Below the pieces are notes generated by a model that had not been told where the DNA came from, did no database searches, and worked only from the letters and a program-made list of their open reading frames with translations. From Clavaria fumosa (lineage: Eukaryota > Basidiomycota > Agaricomycetes > Agaricales > Clavariaceae): 64,000 nt of DNA. The stretch is taken from contig OX637796.1 in the NCBI GenBank assembly GCA_951802425.1, forward strand, positions 1,736,001 through 1,800,000. Direction: 5' to 3'. A program made the position numbers and the translations under genes. Below, piece after piece: positions 1 through 12,500 of this stretch; position 1 is the first letter of the stretch, and the number at the start of each line of letters is the position of its first letter.

Positions 1-3000
1 AAACGCTGACCTCCTCTGCCGCTGTGACTAGGTCGCTCACTAGAAAGCTCAATTAATATGGACGAGAAACAATGGCGAGATGTAGACATACAATGATTAC
101 TGAGGAAGAGCTTCGTCATAATGGTGTGTATACTTGCGAGGCTGGTGTATACGCTGGGACCAGCATATGTGTAGGCAGAAGGTTTGATTTGTCTGGACAA
201 ATTTGCACCCACCGGTCTCCGGCGCTATGTCCGTACTTAAGAGCAGCTTCCAATCGGAGTATGTTGGCGCGAAGGTGAACGTTGTCGAAGGGAGACACCA
301 TCGCAGCAAACAGCGTGTGCGCCCGGCTGTACTAAGCATAAACTATTGTGCCTACGAGCAATCGAGCGACTGACCATTTCTCTACAGTGGTTCCATGTAA
401 TTCCGCGATACGTAAAGCAAGCCGGCCTAGATCGACCGAGAATCGATAGAGCTCTCGTCTTTCGGCAGCAGCTGGTTGAGAAAAGTAAAGGAATTAATTT
501 TTTTGTACATCATATTGAGCAACGACTTGCCGCCAAGCGTCCAGAAAAATCCTAGGGCCGTTCCAGGGGATATACCACCCCTGCAGTATAATCGGATGTT
601 AGCACGAATTCCCACGTCTTCGCATACACTGCACCTCAAGGCCAGCTGAATGGTCTGATAATGCGCGCTGAGAGAGGGAGACCATGCAGCGAATAGGTGG
701 GTAACTCACTGTCAATCCGACGATATGGGAAAAGTTCTCTCCTGAACTCCAATACGCGTTCGTTCCTGAGATATATCTGTTTCAGAGACAAGAGCATCTA
801 CAAAGTCAAAGCCTGACTACTCACCCGCTTCATTTAATAGCGCCACTGCCAAGTCCGTTCTGGGATCTGTGGCACGAGGCAACGCCAAAATCTCCTCAAA
901 CCCAATGGCCAAGATCTCATTCTTCACAACATCGAACATCGCATCGGCTTCTGCCTTGGTTGGCGATCTGTTCACCTCCACCCCGAGTAGATGAAGGGCC
1001 ATGAGTGTGTCAGTCAGCGCGTCCTTGAATCTATTACGCATCCAATGATTCCGAGACCGCAGTCTGAGGACTTTGGCCTTGTCTTCGGAGCATTCAACAT
1101 GACGGAAGCAATCTTGAATAATGGTATCAGATGCCTCGCAATCCCCTGAACAACATATCAGGAATTGTTTCGAAGTCACGTTAAACCCACAGGCCTTTCC
1201 AAGTAAAAAGACTAATGAAGAAGGTAAGGATGTGACCAGGTAGCCAAGAAGCAGTCAACTCACGAAGCCAATCTCGACAAAAGAGAGAGAGTACGGCTTG
1301 GGTTCTCCTCCCAAGTGTTAACATGAAGTAGTCGTGTTGCACTCGTAAACGACTGCAAAGCAAGCTGTGCAAAGGATAAAATGAGTGAAAACGATGCCTA
1401 AAGGCATTCTACCAGGGCATTCGTGGTTACCTCGTGTGCTCCTCTTGCCCAGGCTGATTCGCCTGCATCTATGAGGACTTCTAGGATCTCGTCTCTTTTG
1501 GGGTGACTGTGCAGTAGTGGGAAGCAACTGTTCAATGACGTTCAGCGAAGCGTCGTAAAGAAAGAAAAAAATGGCATGTAAATACCGTTTAGCGTGTTCG
1601 GCTGTACGATAGACGTCTATCGGCGTCTCATCTAACAGTGCCAAGATGATCTTCAAATGAGGCTGTATGTGAACAAGGTGGCCAATGCCGAAAGCGACGA
1701 AAATAACGAACCCTGAGCCTCATTCTAGCGGTCACTTCCTCAGGCAACGACTCAGCATCAGCTTGTGCAGCTTGGCGATACCGATCATGCGCAAAGCTAC
1801 ACATATCACGGGCGTGCTGCATGAGCCAGCCCTCCGCAACGGCCGCTTGTAACCCGCGCATCGACGCGCGGGACGACGATGGGTTCGTGTCCCGCATGCT
1901 CGACACTGCCCGACGCATATTCCAGTGCCCATCCGGCTCCTTATCTGAGCCGTTCGAGTCTTCCCAGTCCATCATGAGCGACACTTCCGTCACTTTGAAA
2001 CTTTTGATGGGCAAGTAAGGTTTCACGAGCGTATAAATCGCTTCTGAGACTCACGTGGAACCGAAGAAGGAAGCCCAGGCAAGGTACTTCCTCGCTTCGG
2101 ATGGGAGCTTCCTTAAACGGCCGATGAGGAACGAGATATCGCTAGGATTCGACACAAGCTCGTGGTTCGCAAGACTTCCTTCTATGGCTTTCATGTCAAA
2201 GCTGGCGACAGGGAGAGTCGGAATTAGCAGGAGAGTCTCCTGGCACACAAGTGGCTACACGTACTTCCACCAGTTGCGGTCCCACTCAAAAACAATCTGC
2301 AAAAATGAGGGTGAGAGGAATGTGCCACAAATATAAGAGGAGTTTAGCACGTACGTGACCCTGTCTCTGTAATGTCATCAACATGCTTCGAGCCGCGAAC
2401 GCGTTGCCTGAAGAAGAGGAGAAAATAAAACGAGACAAGGTCGCGCAATCCTCTCTATTGCGATGCAGGGTCTTCGACACAAGAGATGATATCGCCGAAT
2501 ATGGAAGGGGCCCTACAGTGATCCAGGTTGGTTTTGACCTACTCGTGAACATCGACCGCAATCTTTCCACAATCTCACTGATGGTTAGCCGTGAGTGAGA
2601 AGTACAGGGGCCGTCACTGTGTATACTTACGTCCTATCGGATCGCAAGGTAGCCAGGATCAACTTAAATGAAGTCCGTCGAAAACTGCGTACGGGAATGA
2701 ATGAAAGCACACATACTATGCGACTTCTCGTATTTACGAGGGCTTTAACAAGATCCAGTGTGCTGTGCGATGGATAATGTCAGTAAACATCTGCCAAACC
2801 CTCCAGTTAGCACGGCCTACGAATCATCAGCTTCATGAAGGTCGTCCAAAAATAAGGCAAACAGCCGTATCTCCGAAAGAACGCTAAAGACATTCTCCAC
2901 TGAACAAAAGCCCTGAGTCAAAAATGACATGGCCAGAAATCAGATCTTGTCTCACAAACCTAGTGACTGGAATCGTGCCCGTAGTTCACGGGTAGCTAGA

Positions 3001-5572
3001 GACTCTTGAGGAGACTCGATCCTGATACCGTATAGAGCGAGTGCGTCTTTCAGCTCTGGTGTGCCTTGGTACAGCAGTGGAATGTTGTAAAGCAGCGGGC
3101 CCAGTCTCTCCTTCAGAGCGACGACGAATCGATGTGTATCGGTGTGAAAGACCATCAACTGTCGAAGCACAGAGCTCAAACACCCAAGCAGGGCGGCGAA
3201 GGGCGCAGACTCTGGGTTCTGAAACTTGGCTTGGCCCCAAAGTCCATGCGCTGAGAGATCTGTTCGAACCCAGGGCAAACATACGCGAGGGGGCAGCACT
3301 CACATCTCCACTTGGCTTGATTAGCCAATATGAGAGAGCTTTGCCATGTAAACGAGCTCAAGACATTAGAGCATCTTCAAAGTGACGACATACACACCTT
3401 TTTCCAACACTAGCCAGGAGTCCGTGTCATTGGATTATCCAATACCAGTGACAAGAAAGAAGTCTTACCCGGGGGAGCCAATCACGATCACAGCCTGGGC
3501 GCGGCTGGCCTTATCGCTCGTGTGGATGGCAATGTTGTCCACAGACGTAGAACTGAGATCGTGCGAGAGCGACGCCGCATCGACGCCGTCCTCGGACTGC
3601 GGCAGGTTTAGCGGGTTGCTGTGCAACGACATGGTCTCAGAGCAGTCCTCCATGTTGCCAGTGTGGGTGTAGTCAAGCGATTCATCGCCTGTGCCAAGGA
3701 AGACAAACGGCTTTGAGGAAGAGAAATGGCGCGAGAAGTTAGTCGAGGCCTGTTTGATTACGCTGCGTACAAGCTCGAGCTCTTTCTCCCTCCCGAACTG
3801 TATAGTAGCAGTCAATGATGAATATAGCAGAATGTGAAGTGTTTGCTCACTAATGCTATGGGCATGGTGAAGCCCTAACAAGAACGCGTTGAGTAAATAC
3901 AAGAAGCCTGGAAAAGCTGAGCTCACCATGTGTCGATCATATGTTGCAATCTCAAAGAGGGGGATAAGCTATGAAGTATGTCAGCTTGACGTCGGAACAA
4001 AAAGCAGGAAAGTTGACTGGTACCGCACCTCAGCAGATTGTTCAGACACAGACGAGACGGTAGCCAGTAGACGCCTCTGACACTCCATCAAGTCAGCTCT
4101 GAGGCCGTACGCACTTTGGTACCGCGCATCCGGTCCTTTTGCGAGGAGCTTTATTAGAGAAGATTGAGTCTTGTCGAATCTGAAGGTGTTCAAGTAAATG
4201 CAGGACTGACCTTTTCGATAATAATGGCTATGACTTGCGGAGTGTCTCTTCGTACTTCATGCACCGGCATGGGTCGCTTTTGCACTATGGAGTGGAGCAA
4301 CTCCAGCGGTCCACCTTCAAAAGGCATTTGTCCACGCCCTACGAGCAACGTCCAAAACATGATGCCCAGAGAGTACAAATCCGTCCGGTAATCCTGAGTC
4401 ATCGTGTCGATACTCCCCGTCTGTTCAGGCGCCAGGTAGCATAAGGCCTCTTTCACTTTCAACTTTTCCTCCTCTTCGTGTGCAGTGAACACGAGCGCCG
4501 AGGGGCCCCCAAATTGTTCCAAAGAGATCGCACGATTTCCAAAGTGCACGAGCCGCACGAGCCCAGAATGGGCGTTCAGATGAAAGGCATTCGCGCGTAC
4601 TGTGGGCAGAGCCGTTTGAGAACTGTCTCCTTTATTGCGCGCGAAAGGGGTTGAGGATACCTTCACGATGGGTAAGGCCAGCCCTAACGATCAGCCACTG
4701 ATCAAAAACTGATCTACGGAAATGCATACTTAATGGAAATAGCTCACTTATGCATTACTTCCAGACAGTGGGTTGCTTGGATCCCAAATCTGTTCGTGGA
4801 CCCGTTGCACTAAAGCACTGAATGTTGAAAAGTGAAACAGCGTACTCTAGAAAGCTAGCCAAATCCATCAGCTCATACGATTCCTTCTCCTCCATGTCAT
4901 ACGGCTCGTCCACGCCCGACATCGCCACGTCTTCATATAACGATTGCAGACGGTTTCTAGAGGAGTCAGCGAGAAGCAAGTCGTTCACTTTTGACGGCGG
5001 GAAATATCGGCCCAAGAGATTAGGGCCGGGATGTGCGAGGAGGAGGACAACGCAGTCCCCATGCGCTCTCTGGATGTTAAAGAAGTCTAGCACTCTCAAC
5101 GTCGTACTGGACGCCTCAGACGAGGATGCCATGCGGCCAAGACTGTGTGACCGTAAAAGGACGCAATATCAGCTACACCCTGAATGGACGACGCGACTTA
5201 CATGTGGGCTTCGCGCTCCAGGCACATGGACCCGTTCGATTGCGCAGTGGCAATCTTGGCCAGGACGTGTGACCCGTCTTTGAGACTGCTGCCTTCGGCG
5301 AGCAGAGTCATTGAGCCTGTATCGTCCCATGGGATGGCCTAAGGGCTACTGTCAACAACCGTGCACGAGAGAATGATACAGCATCCAGGATTACTTTTCC
5401 AAAGGTATAACCAGGCACAGAGAGGATGTTTTCCTGCGGGGCCATTACTGAGAGTAAGACGTTGCAAAGCTTTTGGGGTGGTCGAGGTTACCTTGAAAGA
5501 GAGTGGAGGTAGATTGATCTGGGCGTATGGGCGCAATGGTAGCATAGTTCGTCGATGGGAGAAGCCAGCCAA
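1..5572 (-). CDS. Hybrid histidine kinase (group X type), N-terminal part, continues off the left edge
   Basis: Multi-exon gene read from the minus strand. Start Met taken at 5572 (MAGFSHRRTM); exon 1 ends at 5492 with a GTAACC donor. Order of domains: a protein-kinase-like domain (about 5.3-4.0 kb) with HREVRANAF in place of HRD and a YLAPEQTG activation end; an AAA-type ATPase with the P-loop start VIVIGSPG near 3470 and a Walker B-like ALFLDDLHEADD near 2800; then helical repeats to the left edge (SPFDNVHLRANILRLE near 260). All junctions I tried gave open frames, including a 23-nt micro-exon at about 4.67 kb. The GAF, HisKA, HATPase and receiver domains expected of Chk1/Mak2-like kinases must lie left of the window. 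The loop Asp is Glu, so the kinase-like domain may be inactive. Likely role: phosphorelay stress signalling. The family call is by motif and memory. Confidence 0.85.
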
Positions 5573-5794
5573 GCCAGAACCGTTCTCTCATCTGACCACG
5601 TGACATTGTATTTTGCAATGTAGAGTTGGATCGGCGGTGACATAATTATCTCGATTGGGAAGCAAATTTCTGAACACCCGATATACGACGCTATAATCTA
5701 CTTTACATGGCCACCGCCACACCTCGCGAAACAGCGCGTGGATTCAGGAAGAAACACGGAATATAGTAACGCAGTTTTGGGTAAAGCGCGGCGT

Positions 5795-7936
5795 TTAAGA
5801 GGTCACTAGGGTACGAAAGTAATGAATGTAAAGCTTCAGAGAAGAAGGCCGCGGACGGTTGTCCGATTGACTCACTGTAGCTTGCCGGTTCGACGTGATC
5901 GGGGAGATCCGTCACCGCAACTTCAAATCGTGACTGGATAACCTGCATGACCTGCTGATCGGCGTCCGAGGAGACGAAGGTTATCGCGAGCCCCTTCGTC
6001 CCAAATCGACCAGCACGGCTATCGGTAAAGGTCAATCTAATCCCATCTATGGGCATGCAATTCGATACGAACCCCACGCGATGCAGATAACTATCGGCGT
6101 CCGCCGGACAGTCATAGTTGACCACAATATTCACTCGTTCGACATCGATACCACGGCCAAAGATATCCGTAGCAACCAAGATGCGCTTCTCAAACGCTTT
6201 GAAAGCACTGTAGCGACTGATACTGTGGCCAAGCTGAGCGTGAAATGATGATGTAAAAGTGACGTAATCTTACCGCTCCTCTTGCTGTAGCCCAGAGTGG
6301 ATACTGATGCTGGGGAAATTGCAGGAGATGAGCAATTTGTCCAACTCAATAGCACGCGCGACCGATTTTACAAATATCACAACCTATACTACCTTTCAAT
6401 CGCATGATATTCGGTCACTCCTTAACGACGCACCTGGTTGAACTCCAAAATATCCAACAATTCGTTCAACTTGCGATTCTTCCCCGCCTCGTCAAGCTTG
6501 ACGTAGTGCTGTTGCAGGCCGTGAAGCGTGAGCTTCGTCTCGTCATCCACAAAAATCTCAAGCGGCTGTCTAGAGACATCAGCAAATATCCTTCCCATAC
6601 AAGAATGTACCAACGTTTGCCATGAATTTCTTGCAGGTCACTCTGATGTCCTTCGACAATGTTGCGCTGAACATCATGACTTGCTTGTGGTGAGGAGTCA
6701 TGCGAAAGATTTCTTGAACGTCCCGACGCATGTCTGGTGGAGCGGTGGCGTGATTAGATGCAAGGTCGATATCCAAGGTGGCGAGAATAAAAACGGAATA
6801 AGTGAGAACGCTTAGGGAGATTGGGTGCAACGGTCAACCACAAAGAGACGCGTCAACGCTTCGAACGCCCTGAACGGGCGGTGCGCTAAAAGTAACACGT
6901 CCTCCGGTCGTTGTCAGCCGTCACGTTCGTCTTGCTCTTGACAGTGACAAGATCGCCGATCGAGCATTAACACCATGGCCGTAGTAGACCTTGAGGTCCC
7001 CCGCAATTCGACCAAACTCCGGATCGAAAGATATGCCCCGCGCATGGGCGCGCGGGCAGGGCGTGGACAAAGGCGGTCGCATCCATGGAGCAACACCAAG
7101 TGGTCCGGTGCAGCAACGCATAAACAGCGACGACGTGGGAGAGGAGGTAACGTGGGCAGGGCCGAAATTCGTTTAACTAACCAAGCTGTTCCAGCATTTT
7201 GTCGCACTCGTCGAGAACGAAGTGCTTGACGTTTTTGGCGTCCAGAACCTTGTCCCTCGCTAGGGCATTCAACCGACCGGGAGTCGCAACAACAATGTGA
7301 GGACATTTCGTCTTGTCTCGAAGAAGCTCGGTGTCTTTAACTACAGATGTGCCGCCGAAGAAGGTGCTGACGCGAACGTCCGGCATATACTTGGCAAAAC
7401 GGGTATACTCGTTTTTGATCTGGAAGGCAAGTTCGCGGGTGTGACAGAGGACTAGGACTGAAACTTCGCCATTGACAGGCTCGAGTTGCTGTAGAGTAGC
7501 CAAAACAAAAACAGCGGTCTTGCCGTGACCGGACTTGGCTTGACACAGAACGTCCATGCCAAGAACGGCTTGTGGAATGCACTCTTGTTGTACTAAGACA
7601 GAAAAAATCAAAATGAGACGAGAACTTGCGAGCACTTTGCAGAAATTTACCCTCCGAAGGATGCTCAAAGCCAAGGTCGCTGATAGCACGAAGCAATTCG
7701 GGTTTCAACAAAAAATCTCTGCGCCAAATCGTGAGCGGTTAAAAAAATAGTACGTCGTTGAAGACAAACCTGAAACCAGTCGAATGAATGCCAGAGAAAT
7801 TCTTCTTATCCGCTGCATCAACACCGCCGGCAGCAGCAGTAGCAGCAGCGACGGGACGAGCAAGACGAGCACCGTTGACATTCAGATCATGGTCATCCTC
7901 GTAGTCGATCAGATCATCGTTGTCGTGATGGCTCAT
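5795..7936 (-). CDS. SUB2: DEAD-box RNA helicase Sub2/UAP56 (mRNA export, splicing)
   Basis: Start [17 protein letters not shown] at 7936. Exons include 7770-7936, 7651-7718, 7182-7592 and an exon ending upstream at 6733. Motifs in order: [10 protein letters not shown] (motif I), [12 protein letters not shown] (motif II, the Sub2 form of DEAD), SATLSKDIR (motif III), [35 protein letters not shown] (motif VI, rebuilt across a small intron). The last intron runs from GTGAGT after the Tyr of EPASY to CCTAG, giving the ending ASYMTS and a TAA at 5795-5797. Sub2 is the ATPase of the TREX complex; it acts in the nucleus in spliceosome assembly and mRNA export. The frame is open throughout, so the gene looks functional. 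One intron is unusually long (448 bp) and is listed separately. It is divergent in neither spacing nor codon use from its neighbours. Confidence 0.95.
6734..7181 (-). other. Unusually long intron (448 bp) in SUB2
   Basis: The donor is GTTAGT directly after the codon piece for the Asp of EQLD, and the acceptor is CACCAG directly before ACATGCG, which restores the conserved [13 protein letters not shown]. Other introns of this gene are about 50-60 bp. Both strands of the intron contain short ORFs (up to 130 codons on minus), but I recognise none of them. A GC-rich inverted segment (gcccgcgc/gcgcgggc) lies near 7040-7070. A hosted small RNA or an old insertion is possible. Confidence 0.7.
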
Positions 7937-9638
7937 GACGAATATTCAGAGAATTCTGTAGCGAAGGTGGATGAGGAGCGATGTGGAGAAAAGGAAAGGA
8001 GTGTGCAGGAAGATTTTGTGTGGCTGTGGTTCAAAGATGCACAACGCGCACGGACCCTCTCCAAGTTACGCCCATGGCTAACGACGACCTTGGCTTCCAC
8101 AGCAATGGAAGTCGCTGAGCTACTAATACTCTGCAGCGCTGTTGACATGTAAAACCACTGATTCAGACAAGTTACGCGCCAATAAGCTACTTCACGCAAG
8201 AGGTTGTCCCCAGTCAGTGTCACGCGCCTGATTGACCGCGCAGACAGAATCCCTTGATTGCTTATTCCCCTGGCAGTCGATGGCGGTACTAACATTCAAG
8301 TTGATGAGGAATCGCCTTCGACCTCACTGCGCCCAACAGCTCGTCTCCCCCGACTCTCGATCGATAGCACTGGTGATCGAGGATACGTCTGCTGCACCAT
8401 CGCACAATTCACCGGCGTGGTAACAGCTGTCGCCGAGCCCTTCGAATCCAAACGGGAAGAGTTTGGGCGTCGGTGCAGGCCACTGAAGCGCTCACGGAAG
8501 GAATGGAGTTCTGCGGCTCGAAGGAGTACATTGATTGGGAACTCGGTAGGCGACACAGGATCCCCAGGAACCGCAGAGGGTAGATGATACATTTGCGTGT
8601 TCGACGAGAAGCTGTCGACGTGGTGACCACGCTCGCCCCCTTGGATCTGTACATCCTGCGGGAAACATCTTGCGACGACGCTCAATGACTGTCTCTACAT
8701 CTATTCTCATGAAACGCCCTTGTAAAGCTATCTGCTATCGGACATGTCTTGCGATACAGCCCTCAAGCTAGCATCAGCCATAATAGATTGTCTCTCTTGT
8801 ATGGCGGAGTGCGATTGTCATTTCTCCGCAAAAAGGGTGAAAAGCTCAAACTGCTTATCGACGTGGTCGTCCCAGATCGTCTTAATTCTGGCCTGGAACA
8901 CGCGAAGCGCAAGATGCTTGAGCGCCTGGCAGAAGACTGCACACCTGAAACAGAACAGAAGTTTTTTGACTCGAAAGTCCAGCAGACGCTAATCAAATGT
9001 TCGCTTGAAGAGCCACGCGCTCGTCTTCGCGGCAAAGGAGGCGAGGGTTGAGCGGTACCCGTGGTGGAAAAGAGAACGTGTGAGTCAGATTGCGATAGGC
9101 TACGAAAGGACTAGTCGTCGATACCGTGCTGAAGCCTCGGAAAATTGCCGGCTAGTCCGTCATGGTTGAACGTGCGCAAAATCTACTACACTTCTGTGTA
9201 TGCTGTGTGAGCAGACGGAACGAGCGAGAGTTATCCTGTAACGTGTTTGAGAAATTTCTGTTGAGCGCTGAGCAGAACGACACTGCTGCCGTGCATTTTC
9301 ATAGTCCGCCACGTGCGGCGTTACCGTTTTTGCGAAGTGATTGCGGCGGTGAATGCAAAAATGATTGGCAGTCGCACTGCTGTACGCACCAATCTGTCCT
9401 GCATTCCCTGCCATCGACTACCATCTGGTGCACGCTGAGAGTTGGTGGACTCCGTATGTGCGATTCTTTTTCTTCAAACTTGAAACGCGCTTGTAGCATT
9501 TGAGAACGTACCGAGTCACATATCACTTTATTATCTCTCTCAAGGCAGAGGGCATCTTCTATGCCCGCGAAAAGGATGCCTGGCAGTCCGTTCTGGTGCG
9601 TATTGGTCAACTACAATTTGCGAAGCGAACCTTAATAC
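7937..9638. other. Intergenic stretch with weak ORFs only
   Basis: Between the SUB2 start and the carrier gene there are open frames but no family I can name. The longest are 129 codons on minus (8296-8685) and 100 codons on plus (8749-9051, rich in Lys, Glu and Leu). Both strands are open at 8.3-8.7 kb, which is common in GC-rich sequence and does not prove coding. A small gene or a decayed one is possible. I see no repeat or TIR here. Confidence 0.4.
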
Positions 9639-11077
9639 ATGCCACAGGTTCGGAGGTATGTAGCTGCTTCTTCGTCAGAGCAACTGAGCTCTAACCAATC
9701 TTCAAGGACTCGCAGCTTCCAGTGCGTTGATCTATTGTCCTCAGATTCATTCCATTATGACACCTTGATCAAGTGGCTGCATCCTTCACGCATCCTTTAG
9801 ACCTCATCAAAGTGTTAGTTATCCAAACGCACGCCCTCTTACATTGCAATGACCTTTCGGCGTCCCGTAGCCGCATGCAAACGCTCGCGTCGGGCTCCAT
9901 GGCAGCCCGACCAGTATCAGTGCTCCGTTCTGTTCTTATAGAATCTGGTGTACGCGGCTTGTACGCGGGCCTGACTGCTTCGCTCCTGCGACAAATGACG
10001 TATTCGCTGGTTCGCTTGGGAAGCTATGAAGAGCTCAAGCAGCGGATCGCGGCCAAAACTCGTAGGAAGCCAAACACACCTCAGTTGCTCTTGGCCGCAG
10101 GCGTAGCAGGCGCTCTGGGAGGTGTCTCGGGTAATCCGGCCGGTAGATTTCTTTTTGTTCTATTAGAGGCGATTTCCGGTCACAAATCATGTATCTTACG
10201 ACAGACATTTTACTCGTGCGGATGATCAGCGATCCTATCAAGCCACCAGAACAGCGATATGCATACAGGAACGCATTCGCCGGCTTTATTAGCTTGGTAC
10301 GCATGGAGGGCATGCGAGGTCTCACAAGAGGGCTAGGTCCAAATTTGGCGAGTCAAAATCTTAGCATTCGGGTGATATAGTTTTGACCGTTTGTCTGACA
10401 GACTCGCGCTATCTTGATGAATGTACGAACGTCCTCTCTGCTGCTCGTAAGCAAGCCACTAACTCACTGACTTCGCTTGCAGGTCTCTCAAGTGGGCTCG
10501 TGCGTGCCCTACAATCTTCATTCACCTATTCTCCTGGATTGCTGATATACTAAAATAGTTATGACTATTTCAAGTCCGCGTTGCTGCTCCGCTCGCTCCC
10601 TATCCTAGATTACCAATTCCGAGACAACGTCATCCTGCACGTCGTAGGCAGCTGCTTAGCGGGCACCGTCGCGACTAGTACGTTGCGCTCTTCTGTATTC
10701 TCTTATTCAGCGTGACTGAACACGCCACGCGACATTAGCCATTTGTTCACCTGCCGACGTCCTCAAGTCACGTCTAATGTCATCGGTGAGCTCCCATCGG
10801 CGTGTACTTCGTGACGTTGACTGATACACCAGCGATCGCCCCCAGTCTGCTAAATCAGGCCTTTGGGAGACTTTCACCCGGTCCCTACGAGAAGAAGGCG
10901 TGAAATTTCTGTTCAAGGGCTGGACCCCAGCCTTCGTCCGATTAGGTCCGAACACCGTCCTTCTCTTCGTCTTTCTTGAGGTATTGCATTTCTCGGTTCC
11001 TTCCTTCTCCCTGTGTTCACCATGGCCCTTCGCAGCAACTGAAGAACTGGCAAGCATATATACCAGCTCTTCGTTGA
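9639..11077 (+). CDS. DIC1: Mitochondrial carrier (SLC25), dicarboxylate-carrier type
   Basis: Three mitochondrial-carrier signatures are present in order: HPLDLIKV, GNPADILLVRM and SPADVLKSRLM (PxDxx[KR] type), so the protein has the usual three-fold repeat with about six membrane helices in the inner mitochondrial membrane. The exons join cleanly: KVRMQT across a GTTAGT intron near 9814; NLTRAILMN across a GC-AG intron (10348-10401); GSYDYFKSALL; ATTICSPADV; SSAKSGLWETF; and the C-terminal exon LEQLKNWQAYIPALR with TGA at 11075-11077. GLYAGLTASLLRQ and RGLGPN support the dicarboxylate/2-oxoglutarate branch, which exchanges dicarboxylates for phosphate or other dicarboxylates. The 5' exon is not settled: the exon holding VAASFTHPLDL opens after an AG at about 9772, and an ATG at 9639 is only a candidate. 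The exact substrate is inferred. Confidence 0.85.
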
Positions 11078-11913
11078 TGACTCGCTTGCACACGCTTCCC
11101 CCACTCACTCACTAGAGGTTCTTGTACAAACATTTCCATAGAGCAGACTAGATCACGACTACCGCAACCATACATTGCACATGCATTCCGCGCTGTTACG
11201 TGCGGTTAGAAAAAAAGTATTCTATTTGCCATTTCGTAGTGATAATTAATAAATAAGTATTTACAGTAGTGCGGGCACAGCCTACGCATCCAGCGACAAG
11301 CGTCGCTCGCGCCTCCGCATGCCCTGCTGGGCGAGGCAGAGCCTTCCAGCCACCTCCGCACGCCCGCGCTTGGGTGAGGTCCCCGCAGTACCAAACACAG
11401 CACGCCAGTCCCGAGACAATCCCTCCTCGGACTTTCCGCTACCCGCTACTCTACCTAGTGCGCGATGGGGAAAGGGGCTCCTCGTCCTTTCTCCTCGCCC
11501 ACTAGGTGTGTCCTCTCTCTCGCATATTCTCAGGCTTTCGATCTCTTACTTAGCCATTTCTCATTCATCTACTAGTATACTGTGTTTCGTGAGCACCCGC
11601 CCTCCACACCCTGTACTGTACCGTTTGCTTTACATGACCCTGCGATTTGAGCCCCCCAGGCGTCTCCGGATGCCAGGGTGGCTGCTTTACTGCTACCTCA
11701 TTATGTCAGCGTTGAGCACCTTGATTGGAGCAAACAGACTTCAGTTGCTCTCAAGCTTGACCATCAGGAAAAAGAACCCCCAGCAGTAGCTGTCAGCATA
11801 GACTATGTAGACTACACAGACTGTATAGACCACTGTAGCATATGTAGTGAGAAAAATAGTAATACATAGAAGGTATGGATTACTATATAGCATGCAATAG
11901 ACTGGGTAGCATA
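11078..11913. other. Intergenic, no gene recognised
   Basis: This holds a GC-rich stretch (11270-11500) and an AT-rich stretch with short TAGAC-like direct repeats near 11795-11835. ORFs of up to 156 codons show no family features. It is probably 3' flank of the carrier gene plus old repeat DNA. Confidence 0.4.
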
Positions 11914-12193
11914 TTCATCAGGAAAAGGGGAAATTACTGAATCTGCCTTAGGCAGACTTAAACTTTTCATTAAGACAGATTAAGACAATTAAGACAGATT
12001 CATAAATTGGATAGTCTTAATCTAAGACCAATCACTTAATCTTGACTTAATTATGCTTCAAAGTCACAACTCAGCAAATTGAAGCATACCATTTAAGAGA
12101 CAGCCTGACTTGGTACAGTTTGCATTGTACACATTGACAGTAAAACTTACCTCTGACTGTCAAGAGCACTTACAAAATCTGCCCTAAGGAGAC

Positions 12194-12496
12194 TGACGAA
12201 GAGCATACTTAGATGCCTCGTCCCAACTCGCCGGGATCCGCGCCTCGTGTGGCGTCGTCGTTCTGCTGCCTGTCTTCTCGCTTTTACTTTGATTCATTTA
12301 CTCTTTAAGCTCTTGCTTCGTAGTCTTCTTTCACCCTTAAATACTCCCGCGATAGTTCCCTAGGAGTTCACGCGTTACCACTCTCTCGCGCGAACTCCAG
12401 GTCCATACCATCTTGTAAGACTTTGCACTGCGTAGTACTAACAATTCACACGCGTTACCGCTCTCTCGCGCGAACTCCAGTGCTGCGCGGCTGAAA
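12194..12496 (+). repeat. 5' LTR of the copia element
   Basis: 303 bp, aligned to 16626-16928 with four mismatches. Directly after it, gattatgagacc is complementary to the anticodon arm of an elongator tRNA-Met (CTCATAATC), the type of half-tRNA primer site known from some copia elements. Confidence 0.93.
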
Positions 12497-12500
12497 GATT

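Noticed and set aside
8296..8710. A minus-strand gene with a Pro/Ser/Arg-rich product
   Set aside because: Both strands are open, no family is recognised and no clear splice pattern continues it; kept only as a weak ORF in the intergenic note.
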